Shown piece after piece: positions 20,418 through 27,766 of a DNA stretch of 64,000 nt. Positions within the stretch are counted from its first letter, which is position 1; each line of letters starts with the position of its first letter. The position numbers were made by a program, and so were the translations under genes. The notes under the pieces are model-generated. The model did not search any database. It was not told the origin of the DNA and saw only the letters and a program-made list of their open reading frames with translations. The stretch spans positions 161,677-225,676 of the forward strand of contig NZ_JANWGH010000003.1 of the NCBI RefSeq assembly GCF_024919275.1. The letters run 5' to 3'. The DNA is from Algoriphagus limi (GTDB lineage Bacteria; Bacteroidota; Bacteroidia; Cytophagales; Cyclobacteriaceae).

Positions 20418-20713
20418 CGCTGCTTTGAATTCACTAGATCGAAGCATTTGATTTAAAGGACCCAAGCCTCCCGTTTTTCCCCAAGTCTGTATTATCTGCA
20501 TTTTTTTTGATTTGGAACCATGTCTAATGCATTTGAAACAATAGCTAAGGCCGATTTTTTTATTTCTACATACTTTTCAGAAGTAAATAACTCATTGATC
20601 TGGGACTACCTTTTAGACTTTTAGTCGAATATGTTTTTCCATAAAGATGAGCTTTAAAGTCCCCGAAGGTCTAATTCTTCAAAAAATAATTATCCATAAA
20701 AACCCAAAAAATC
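20418..20713. other. Intergenic region before the beta-helix gene
   Basis: About 300 AT-rich bases between the hybrid regulator and the beta-helix lipoprotein. I see no convincing promoter consensus, hairpin or small ORF. It would be the natural place for a binding site of the upstream AraC-type regulator. Confidence 0.3.
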
Positions 20714-21886
20714 ATGAAAAAATTAATTTTTCCATTATTAGCAATACTCTTTTTAGCCTCTTGTACTAATGAAGATATTGTTCCGATAGAAAAAATTGAT
20801 AGCCAAAATTTTTCGACAAAAAAGGTGGAAATGAGTACTACTTTACTAGAGCAGCTGTCAAGAGAATTTGATGAGTTCAGAGCCACGAATGAGGTTAGAA
20901 AACAAAAAGCTAAAATCAATGGTAAAAAAGTGGAATGTACTGAAACAGTCTTTGTACCAGACGATTATCCAACAATTCAGGAAGCTATTTTTGCAGTTTG
21001 TGAAAATGGAAAAGTATTTGTTAGATCTGGCACCTATTATGAATCTCCAGGAACAGAGACTCCAGGTATTTTCATAAAGGCAATTGGCGATGTGACTTTG
21101 AAAGGAGGGTTCGGTCTCGGGGCAGACAATGTAAAGATTCATGGTTTTAAGATTGATAATGCATACTCGTATTGGGGTCCTAAAGTTGGGATAGCAAGTG
21201 CACCAGGGTTTAATGGCTTTGATATAAAACATAATACCATATATAGTACAGAGACTAATAATCCATATCTTCCCTTTGGCCACATAGGGATATATTTTGG
21301 TTATTGCGATAATGCCATAATAGCTCATAATAATATTTCAGGAAACATGGAGGTGGGAATCTTTATAGACGCAGTTGTTTTGGAATTACCCGGGTCGCCA
21401 CCTCAACCATTTAGGTCTAGTATTAATAATACAATTTCAAACAATACCATTACTGGTATATTCGGTGATCTAAATGTATTATATCCTGGATCGGGTATTG
21501 TTCTAAGATGTGCTGATAATAACAGGGTGCAAGGAAATAATATAGACACCACCAATGGATGGGGTATTCGTCTTATAGCTGACTTCGGTCAGAGTTGTGA
21601 CGGTAATATTGTAAAAAACAATTCTGTTAAAAATACTTTGTACGATGGTATTGGAAGCTATTTTGGCGGAAATGGCACCATTGCCCATAATTCCAATAAT
21701 ACCATTGGTCCTAATAATGAAAGCAATAATAATGGTGAATCAGGTATTTACCTCGATGAATATTCTCTTAACAATATAGTTTTCAACAATACAGCAAAGA
21801 ACAACTCGCTATGTGATATTGTAAATGAGGGTACAGATAATACATTTAAAAACAACTCCAGTGATTGTGCCATTGGCATCGACTAG
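20714..21886 (+). CDS. Parallel beta-helix (NosD/pectate-lyase-fold) lipoprotein
   Basis: A 390-residue protein. The N-terminus MKKLIFPLLAILFLASC is a lipoprotein signal with Cys17 as the likely acylation site. After a linker, DDYPTIQEAIFAV and GKVFVRSGTYYES mark the start of a right-handed parallel beta-helix. Asn-rich coils follow (NNTISNNTITG, NRVQGNNIDTTNGWGIRLIA, NNTIGPNNESNNNGESGIYL) to the C-terminus. Such folds occur in polysaccharide lyases, epimerases and binding proteins; no catalytic residues could be assigned. It sits alone between the hybrid regulator and a terminator. It is more AT-rich than neighbouring genes, which may reflect transfer or only its Asn-rich composition. Confidence 0.85.
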   Translation: MKKLIFPLLAILFLASCTNEDIVPIEKIDSQNFSTKKVEMSTTLLEQLSREFDEFRATNEVRKQKAKINGKKVECTETVFVPDDYPTIQEAIFAVCENGKVFVRSGTYYESPGTETPGIFIKAIGDVTLKGGFGLGADNVKIHGFKIDNAYSYWGPKVGIASAPGFNGFDIKHNTIYSTETNNPYLPFGHIGIYFGYCDNAIIAHNNISGNMEVGIFIDAVVLELPGSPPQPFRSSINNTISNNTITGIFGDLNVLYPGSGIVLRCADNNRVQGNNIDTTNGWGIRLIADFGQSCDGNIVKNNSVKNTLYDGIGSYFGGNGTIAHNSNNTIGPNNESNNNGESGIYLDEYSLNNIVFNNTAKNNSLCDIVNEGTDNTFKNNSSDCAIGID

Positions 21887-21920
21887 AAAAGTATAATCAA
21901 TTAATGATTTAAATTTAAAG

Positions 21921-21960
21921 GAAATAGGACATAATATTTGTAAGGGCCTATTTCTTTTTT
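21921..21960 (+). terminator. Rho-independent terminator after the beta-helix gene
   Basis: An 8-base stem GAAATAGG (21921-21928) pairs with CCTATTTC (21947-21954), followed by a run of T. It lies 34 bases after the stop codon. Confidence 0.7.
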
Positions 21961-22079
21961 AGGAGAAGTTAGAATATTTGACATTGCTGTATTTATTCAA
22001 CGGGCTGCCATTTTCATAGGCAGCCTCGAAGACTTCCAAGTCACGCACTTAGTAAAAACTAAATTATTCTGTTTGAAAA

Positions 22080-22415
22080 TTGCTTTGCGTCCTGAAAATT
22101 GAATTTAACAGAGGTGTTCTATTAGAACCTACCATTTTAGTTAAATGGCTTCAGAATCCAGAAGGATTGACTTGGGATAAAGAAGGAGGATTGTTGGTTG
22201 TGGAATCTGAGGCTTCTCGATTATCGCGGGTTGACTTGGCAACCGGTGTAGTAACCACGATAGCCAACGGACTCAAACTGAGCGCAGCTCCCATTAATTT
22301 AGATAATCTTGTGACTCCAACTTTTTGGTTTGATGGGGTGGCTGTCGGCCAATCGGGAGATATTTATGTTTCCGGAGGCGGTAAGAATGTTATTTACCGC
22401 ATCTCTACAAATTAA
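22080..22415 (+). pseudogene. 3' fragment of a ScyD/ScyE-like beta-propeller gene
   Basis: A 111-codon ORF. From about residue 22 it reads like the last part of the ScyD/ScyE family, a secreted SMP-30/NHL-like propeller: NPEGLTWDKEGGLLVVE, SRLSRVDLATGVVTTIANG, TFWFDGVAVGQSGDIYVSGG, ending NVIYRIS. Complete family members are about 300 residues or more, and no signal peptide or earlier blades are found upstream, so this is a 5'-truncated remnant. It keeps its own terminator at 22459-22497. The missing part was probably lost when the neighbouring DUF6090 block was rearranged (inference). Confidence 0.7.
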
Positions 22416-22458
22416 GGACAAGCTCATTGACTGAATTTTTTAAGCTAAACGGGTGACC

Positions 22459-22497
22459 ACTCCTCCTTTTCCATTCGGAAGAGGGGGAGTTTTTTTC
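22459..22497 (+). terminator. Strong rho-independent terminator
   Basis: A 14-base imperfect stem (22459-22472 with 22477-22490, loop ATTC) is followed by at least six T. It ends the ScyD-like fragment and also separates it from the minus-strand DUF6090 block. Confidence 0.8.
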
Positions 22498-22582
22498 TTC
22501 GATAATTTTCAGAATTCCTTTCTGGGTGCAAGTATTTTTTAGGATTAAAAATCCTTTTATCCTGCTTCGTCTGAATGAGGAC

Positions 22583-22702
22583 TTAGGTAATTAAACCACA
22601 GGCTGTTTCTGAAAAAGCATCCCCAACAGCATAGGCGAGGTAGCGAGTGATCCGATTCTGAGCAAGTAGTTTTTGGCGGATTTTTCTGAAAAAAGAAATC
22701 AT
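22583..22702 (-). pseudogene. Orphan DUF6090 leader (39 codons)
   Basis: The ORF begins MISFFRKIRQKLLAQNRITR then YLAYAVGD, an excellent DUF6090 leader and helix start, then leaves the family sequence (AFSETACGLIT) and stops. Its ATG overlaps the TGA of the complete DUF6090 gene at 22699-23412 (ATGA), as between real members of the arrays. It is the 3' end of this minus-strand run. It is either the broken stub of a lost DUF6090 gene or a leader left after recombination. Confidence 0.75.
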
Positions 22703-23412
22703 TGAAGATGGGCTTTAATTTGAGATTTCAGAGAGGAAATTTCTTGTAAGGCGGCATACATTCTATTGATAGATCCTTCCCGGTTGTCCTGAAACATCTT
22801 GAATAGCACGATGTGCTGTTGGTTTTCCATAAAAGTCTTCAAGTCTCTTGGCTCCATTCGATCATCATAGTCAAAGTCATTAAACTCCCTCTTTGCCAAG
22901 GGAATCCAGTCTTCATTGAAGGAGCCTTCCACGTCAGAAAGTGACTGATAGACCTTGAAAAGGATTTCATCATAATAATTGATCAAATCAACCTGAAGAG
23001 TTTTATCAGAGAGCATGTCCATTCCTTTGGATTTTAATACCTCGAACCCACTGGTTTGAGATTTGAAGCGCTCAAATCGGATCACTTTTGCCATCCAAAT
23101 ATTGAGTGTTTCATCAAAGACTCCCTGATTTACCCGATTCAGAATAGAATCCGTGATTTGATTGGCCAAAACTGCTTTTTGGTATTCTTGGGTAATCAAT
23201 ACTGAATCCCGGGTAAGATTTTCGCTAATGAGGGATAGAATCTCTTTTTCAAAAACCTTGGTCTTTCGTTCCTCATTCCAATTGTTCACCTGTAAGGCAA
23301 TTAGGATTCCTATGCTGACCAAGATGATCTCTCCTACAGCATAGGTCAGGTACCGGGTCACTCGGTTCTGGGAAAGAAGTTTTCGGCGGATTTTTCTGAA
23401 GAAGGAGATCAT
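22699..23412 (-). CDS. DUF6090 family membrane protein (second block)
   Basis: A 237-residue protein: leader MISFFRKIRRKLLSQNRVTR, membrane helix (about 24-42), NNWNEERKTK, then a helical extracytoplasmic domain with SKGMDMLSDKTLQVDLINYY as the central motif and the tail ALQEISSLKSQIKAHLQ. It follows the DUF6090-like gene at 23442 by 29 bases. This block is separated from the main array by the plus-strand hybrid regulator, so the two blocks now lie in separate transcripts. Confidence 0.85.
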   Translation of the reverse strand: MISFFRKIRRKLLSQNRVTRYLTYAVGEIILVSIGILIALQVNNWNEERKTKVFEKEILSLISENLTRDSVLITQEYQKAVLANQITDSILNRVNQGVFDETLNIWMAKVIRFERFKSQTSGFEVLKSKGMDMLSDKTLQVDLINYYDEILFKVYQSLSDVEGSFNEDWIPLAKREFNDFDYDDRMEPRDLKTFMENQQHIVLFKMFQDNREGSINRMYAALQEISSLKSQIKAHLQ

Positions 23413-23441
23413 AGGCTTTCCGAGTAATGAAAAAGTTTCAA

Positions 23442-24161
23442 TTAAGGGAGTTCATATTCTTCGTGAATCAATTCCAATAAATCTTCAGCATCTTTCCTTA
23501 GGGATGCTGCGCGCACACTATTTCCAAGGCACATTTTTGATAAATAATGAATCTGAAAAGCGAGTTCATTTAGGGTTTGAAAATCATCCGTGACCAGCTC
23601 AGGATTAGTTGTCGGAACTACAAAGTTCAACTCTTCATCCATCGTAGCATTCAATGCTTGGGAGTTGAAAACCTTGCCACCCATTTCCCGGAATGTGGAT
23701 TTGGTTCGGGTGTCATTTTCGTCCCAATCATGGAGCACAATTACTTTCTTTTCATACTTGAGTAACTCCTCGACGACAAGTCTTTTTTTGATCAGGCGGA
23801 GGTTTCCGGCATTTTTTAATTGCTGAATGGTACCATCTGAGTATACAAATGGACTATCATTAAAGACCTGTCTGGCTAAGAAATAGATTTGGTTTCCCAA
23901 CAAATGTTTTTCCTCGGAGACTATCATGTTTGCCAAGGAGTCCATTAGGTGGGATTTGTTCTTTTTAAAAGTAATGTAGGTGTTTAGGCTTGCGGTGTCG
24001 GATTTTAGGTCTTCTACCAAGGAAAGCATGTATTCCTTTTCTATCGTTTTGTTGCTTAAAGATTCCCGATAATTCTCAGCGAGAAACCCACAGAATACCG
24101 CCAAAAAAAGAAGGAAAAAGTCCTTCAAATTTCCCCACCAAGGATTTTTTTTCTTCTTCAT
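23442..24161 (-). CDS. DUF6090-related membrane protein
   Basis: A protein of 239 residues from the ATG at 24159-24161. A start at 24200 is possible, but the 24161 ATG overlaps the stop of the preceding leader ORF as ATGA, so it is preferred. The N-terminus MKKKKNPWWGNLKD is basic. A membrane helix (FFLLFLAVFCGFLAENYRES) is followed by a helical domain with the motif LKNAGNLRLIKKRLVVEELL. That motif matches the central motif of the DUF6090 proteins, while the leader and helix do not. It is therefore a distant relative with a different anchor. It lies between the channel genes and a typical DUF6090 gene. Confidence 0.75.
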   Translation of the reverse strand: MKKKKNPWWGNLKDFFLLFLAVFCGFLAENYRESLSNKTIEKEYMLSLVEDLKSDTASLNTYITFKKNKSHLMDSLANMIVSEEKHLLGNQIYFLARQVFNDSPFVYSDGTIQQLKNAGNLRLIKKRLVVEELLKYEKKVIVLHDWDENDTRTKSTFREMGGKVFNSQALNATMDEELNFVVPTTNPELVTDDFQTLNELAFQIHYLSKMCLGNSVRAASLRKDAEDLLELIHEEYELP

Positions 24162-24262
24162 CCAATTATTTTGTAAGGTGATAAATAGTTTGGGCCGCAT
24201 AAAGTTGAACCCATAATCTTTTGTCTGAGTTTTATGTGGACTTTTCTTAAGAAAGAGATCAT
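24158..24262 (-). pseudogene. Orphan DUF6090-like leader ORF, coupled on its 3' side
   Basis: A 34-codon ORF starting MISFLRKVHIKL, a decayed DUF6090 leader, then unrelated sequence. It begins one base after the stop of the channel gene at 24264-26078. Its TGA overlaps the ATG of the DUF6090-related gene at 24161. It is too short to be a protein domain, but the close spacing on both sides is kept, so it may now act as a translated leader. Confidence 0.6.
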
Positions 24263-24263
24263 T

Positions 24264-26078
24264 TCAGTTTAGTAATTGCGAGATGAGTGATACACTAAAG
24301 ATGGTAAGCATAAACCAGCCGATAAATCCCTGAATGATGGCTAGGTATCGCGGTAATCCCTTGATGGGAATTTCGCCAAAACCCAGCGTAGTGAAGGTAT
24401 TGATGGAGAGCATAAGTGCATTGAGAACCTTGATTAGTAGGTCATAAACCAAGGCGATTAAGAATCCCCCAACTAATAGAAACGACTTCCAGGCTTTTTG
24501 GCCTGCCGGGAGATCTTCCCAAGTTCCTTTCAGGATATCAACCTTACTCAGAATTTTAGCACTGAGTTGGGTTCCTGAGATCGCCCATTGATAGAGTGGA
24601 AGTGCGGTTGCTGAGAAGAACCGTGGAACAGACTTCTCCGATTGGGTAATCAGGGATTTGAATTCATCATAGCCTAAAAGCTCGTTTTTCTTTTCTTCCA
24701 GATAGACTTCATGCATTCCGGCATTTCTCTGGAGGTATTTGAAAAAGAAGCTGTAACGGTCCACAATCCTATTTTTGCCATGGGAATCCCATGAATTGGG
24801 GAAGAAAAGGTAAATAAGAGCAAAGGCAATAATGACGTATAGAGAAAAGACTATTGCCTTGGAAGGCTCAGTACCATAATCTGAAAAGAGCTTCAAAAAT
24901 TGATTTACCTTCCACTTAAAGTAAGACCTAAAGCCAGGGTTTTGCTGATGTAATACTTCAAGACGCTTCGTCTCAAAATCCTTGAGTTCCAGATATACTT
25001 CATTTGCTGATTCTGTGTCGTATTTATTTTTAAAGTATTTGAAGAATAGGCCTTTAATTGAGATTTCATTGGCATAAATACTTCTATTGTAGTATCGCAC
25101 CGAATCTAAATAAAGGTTGGAAAATTCTTCCCTCTCCTCTGGAAGCAAGTTGAAATGCAACTTTTTCATTTCATTCCAAACAAGGATAGCATATGAATCA
25201 GCATGCACCAGCTTACCTTTGAATTGCTCCCATTCGACCTCATCTTTTTCGGTAAGTTCATCGATTTCAAATTTTACGGTAGAAGAAAAAGTGTTTGATT
25301 TCAAGTTAAGACTAGCATCAATTTTTTCTAAATGCAGATAGGGGTCATTTAAATCAATAAGATTGTTTTCCAAATTGAAAGCATCACTGATTTGGCTGAA
25401 ATGAAGTTGAGCTGTGTTTTTAGAGAATATGTTATTGTTTCTTATTTGAGCTGACTTTGAATTTAAAAGAGTAAGCGAAAATCTGCTGTTTTCGGACTGG
25501 CTTGAAAACTCATTGTGCTCCATTAAAAAGTATCCTTTATAATCAAGACTTTTATAGCAGTTTTTGAAAAACCGAAACCCATCATTAAATGAGGAATATC
25601 TAATCATGATATAACTGGAAGTTTCATCATTAAGTCCTTCTCTTTCACAGTTCAGGGTATTCAGTTCAAAACCATCACTGAAAATACAGTTGGAAATGAG
25701 AACTGAAATAACATCATTGAGTATTAATTTTTTTTGAAATTGAACGAATCTAATTACTCCATCAGCATAGGCTACATTTTCCCCATTATACAATCGAGCA
25801 AGGAATTGCACATTGTTCAACTCAACATGTTTATCAACTACTATTAATTCTGACTTATTATACAAACTGTCATTTTCGAAAGAAACGCGTTCTTTAAATC
25901 GCTGGTCAGTATCCGGATTGAATTTTATGAGAGCATCACTCAGTCTAAATACACTGTCTTTTTCTTGATCAATTAGTCTAAAAAACTCAGTATAAGAGTA
26001 TTCTTTATACTCGTTTTCTTCTTGGGCAAGAACCCCCTGAGCATAGAAAATCAAAAAAAATAGAAGCAGTCTTTTCAT
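24264..26078 (-). CDS. K+-channel-like protein with beta-helix-like ectodomain (third copy)
   Basis: A 604-residue protein. A signal peptide (MKRLLLFFLIFYAQGVLAQ) leads to about 380 extracytoplasmic residues with short repeated strands (for example LRLASIF-like turns on the coding strand such as LENNLIDLNDPYLHLEKI and LNLKSNTFSS), suggesting a beta-helix. Then come a first membrane helix (IVFSLYVIIAFALIYLFFPN), a ~110-residue loop, a second helix (FLLVGGFLIALVYDLLIK), a pore loop NTFTTLGFGEIP (filter TLGFG near residue 564-568) and a last helix ending SVSLISQLLN. The filter matches the TxGFG form of Ion_trans_2 K+ channels (established motif). The C-terminal ~200 residues are almost identical to the next copy. 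A ligand-gated or envelope-sensing channel is inference. Confidence 0.75.
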   Translation of the reverse strand: MKRLLLFFLIFYAQGVLAQEENEYKEYSYTEFFRLIDQEKDSVFRLSDALIKFNPDTDQRFKERVSFENDSLYNKSELIVVDKHVELNNVQFLARLYNGENVAYADGVIRFVQFQKKLILNDVISVLISNCIFSDGFELNTLNCEREGLNDETSSYIMIRYSSFNDGFRFFKNCYKSLDYKGYFLMEHNEFSSQSENSRFSLTLLNSKSAQIRNNNIFSKNTAQLHFSQISDAFNLENNLIDLNDPYLHLEKIDASLNLKSNTFSSTVKFEIDELTEKDEVEWEQFKGKLVHADSYAILVWNEMKKLHFNLLPEEREEFSNLYLDSVRYYNRSIYANEISIKGLFFKYFKNKYDTESANEVYLELKDFETKRLEVLHQQNPGFRSYFKWKVNQFLKLFSDYGTEPSKAIVFSLYVIIAFALIYLFFPNSWDSHGKNRIVDRYSFFFKYLQRNAGMHEVYLEEKKNELLGYDEFKSLITQSEKSVPRFFSATALPLYQWAISGTQLSAKILSKVDILKGTWEDLPAGQKAWKSFLLVGGFLIALVYDLLIKVLNALMLSINTFTTLGFGEIPIKGLPRYLAIIQGFIGWFMLTIFSVSLISQLLN

Positions 26079-26079
26079 A

Positions 26080-27765
26080 TCAATTCAACAATTGCGAAAT
26101 CAACGACACTGAGAATATAGTCAGCATAAACCAGCCGATAAATCCCTGAATGATGGCTAGGTATCGCGGTAATCCCTTGATGGGAATCTCTCCAAAGCCT
26201 AAAGTGGTGAAGGTGTTGATGGAGAGCATAAGCGCATTGAGAACCTTGATTAGTAGGTCATAAACCAAAGCGATCAAGAATCCCCCAACCAGTAGAAATG
26301 ACTTCCATGCTTTTTGGCCTGCCGGGAGATCTTCCCAAGTTCCTTTCAGAATATCAACCTTGCTTAGGATTTTAGCACTGAGTCGGGTTCCTGAGATCGC
26401 CCATTGGTAGAGGGGAAGTGCGGTTGCTGAGAAAAAGCGTGGGACAGACTTCTCCGATTGGGTAATCAAGGATTTGAATTCATCATAGCCCAATAGTTCG
26501 TTTTTCTTTTCTTCCAGATAGACTTCATGCATTCCGGCATTTCTCTGGAGGTATTTGAAAAAGAAGCTATAGCGGTCCACAATCCTGTTTTTGCCATGGG
26601 CATCCCATGAATTAGGGAAGAAGAGATAGATCAGTGCGAATACAAGAATGACGTAGATTGAAAAAATAATAGCCCTTGCAGGTTCAGTTCCATAAGCAGA
26701 GAAGACCTTTAGAAACTGATTAATCTTCCATGTAAAAAAGCTCTTGAAACTTGGGTTCTGATCGAATAGGTAGGCTAGGCGTCTTGTTTCAAAGTTCTTC
26801 ATTTCAACATAGCAAGCATTATAGCTATCCTGGTCACCGAATTTTTGGTACCTATCCTGCAAAACTTTATAAGATCCTACCAGGAGATCGTATGCAATCT
26901 TATTTTCAAAGTTAAATGAATCAGAAGCAAAGTATTTTTCTGGACTTGGATCAAAAAGAGATCGAGGCTGGGAATAATAAAGTCTCCTTTTTATTTGATC
27001 AAATGGCAAATACGTATTCGTTTCAGGGAATTGTGCTCCCGTCACATTCATACTTCCTATCTGATTTTCAGTAATATGAGCAACAGAGGTGACCTGAGAA
27101 TTTCTTGCTGATATTTCCCCTATAGTTGAATTGGTGATTTCTAGGCTTGAAAATTGCACATTCTCAATATCAATCGTATCAATCTTTCCATTGGTGATTT
27201 CAAGTTGTGGAAAACCAGTTGACCTTACGAAGAAAAGCCTTCCCTCAATCTTTGGTTCATCCAGATATACCTTCGAGGGAACATCTAAGTCATAAAATCC
27301 AAGGTTACCCTTGAATTCGCAGTTGATTAAATTATAGTAAACAAAGTCGTCCGAGCCCCCAAAAAAAGTGGTTTTATCAAAAATGGCGTTTTTAATGGGG
27401 ATCATTCGATTTTTATAGTTTAAAAACCTGACTTCCTCCTTAAACCTGATATTTTTGATGGAAATGGTTGAATCTTTAAAGATTCCTTCGAAATGGAAGT
27501 CTTTAACATTAATTGGTTTTCTTATAGTCCCAGCGATCAATATTTGCTCATCTTCTTGAGTCCATTGAGGTTCATAAAACAAGGTGTCCTTTTCAAAATC
27601 AATATAAACCTTGATATTACTTACGGAATAGGCAGAATCCGGCCAGTTATTGATTTCATCAATCCAATCTGTAATCGAAGGAATTTCCCGCCATTTTGAG
27701 GTTTCATCTTGAGCAAAACTCTGTACGGAAATAAATACGGCAACTAAGAAGATTATTATTTTCAT
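26080..27765 (-). CDS. K+-channel-like protein with beta-helix-like ectodomain (second copy)
   Basis: A 561-residue protein. Signal peptide MKIIIFLVAVFISVQSFAQ, then an ectodomain of about 340 residues with pentapeptide-like or beta-helix strands (NVKDFHFEGIFKDSTISIKN, SSLEITNSTIGEISARNS). The membrane part is as in the third copy: FSIYVILVFALIYLFFPNSW, the loop, the second helix, NTFTTLGFGEIP and the last helix. It starts one base after the first copy ends and stops one base before the third begins, so the three are cotranscribed. Its ectodomain shows little likeness to the other two, while the last ~200 residues are nearly the same. Confidence 0.75.
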   Translation of the reverse strand: MKIIIFLVAVFISVQSFAQDETSKWREIPSITDWIDEINNWPDSAYSVSNIKVYIDFEKDTLFYEPQWTQEDEQILIAGTIRKPINVKDFHFEGIFKDSTISIKNIRFKEEVRFLNYKNRMIPIKNAIFDKTTFFGGSDDFVYYNLINCEFKGNLGFYDLDVPSKVYLDEPKIEGRLFFVRSTGFPQLEITNGKIDTIDIENVQFSSLEITNSTIGEISARNSQVTSVAHITENQIGSMNVTGAQFPETNTYLPFDQIKRRLYYSQPRSLFDPSPEKYFASDSFNFENKIAYDLLVGSYKVLQDRYQKFGDQDSYNACYVEMKNFETRRLAYLFDQNPSFKSFFTWKINQFLKVFSAYGTEPARAIIFSIYVILVFALIYLFFPNSWDAHGKNRIVDRYSFFFKYLQRNAGMHEVYLEEKKNELLGYDEFKSLITQSEKSVPRFFSATALPLYQWAISGTRLSAKILSKVDILKGTWEDLPAGQKAWKSFLLVGGFLIALVYDLLIKVLNALMLSINTFTTLGFGEIPIKGLPRYLAIIQGFIGWFMLTIFSVSLISQLLN

Positions 27766-27766
27766 A

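Noticed and set aside
24480..24540. LPAGQKA in two channel proteins as another palindromic insertion
   Set aside because: The third paralogue has LPTHQRF at the same length, so it is substitution and not an insertion.
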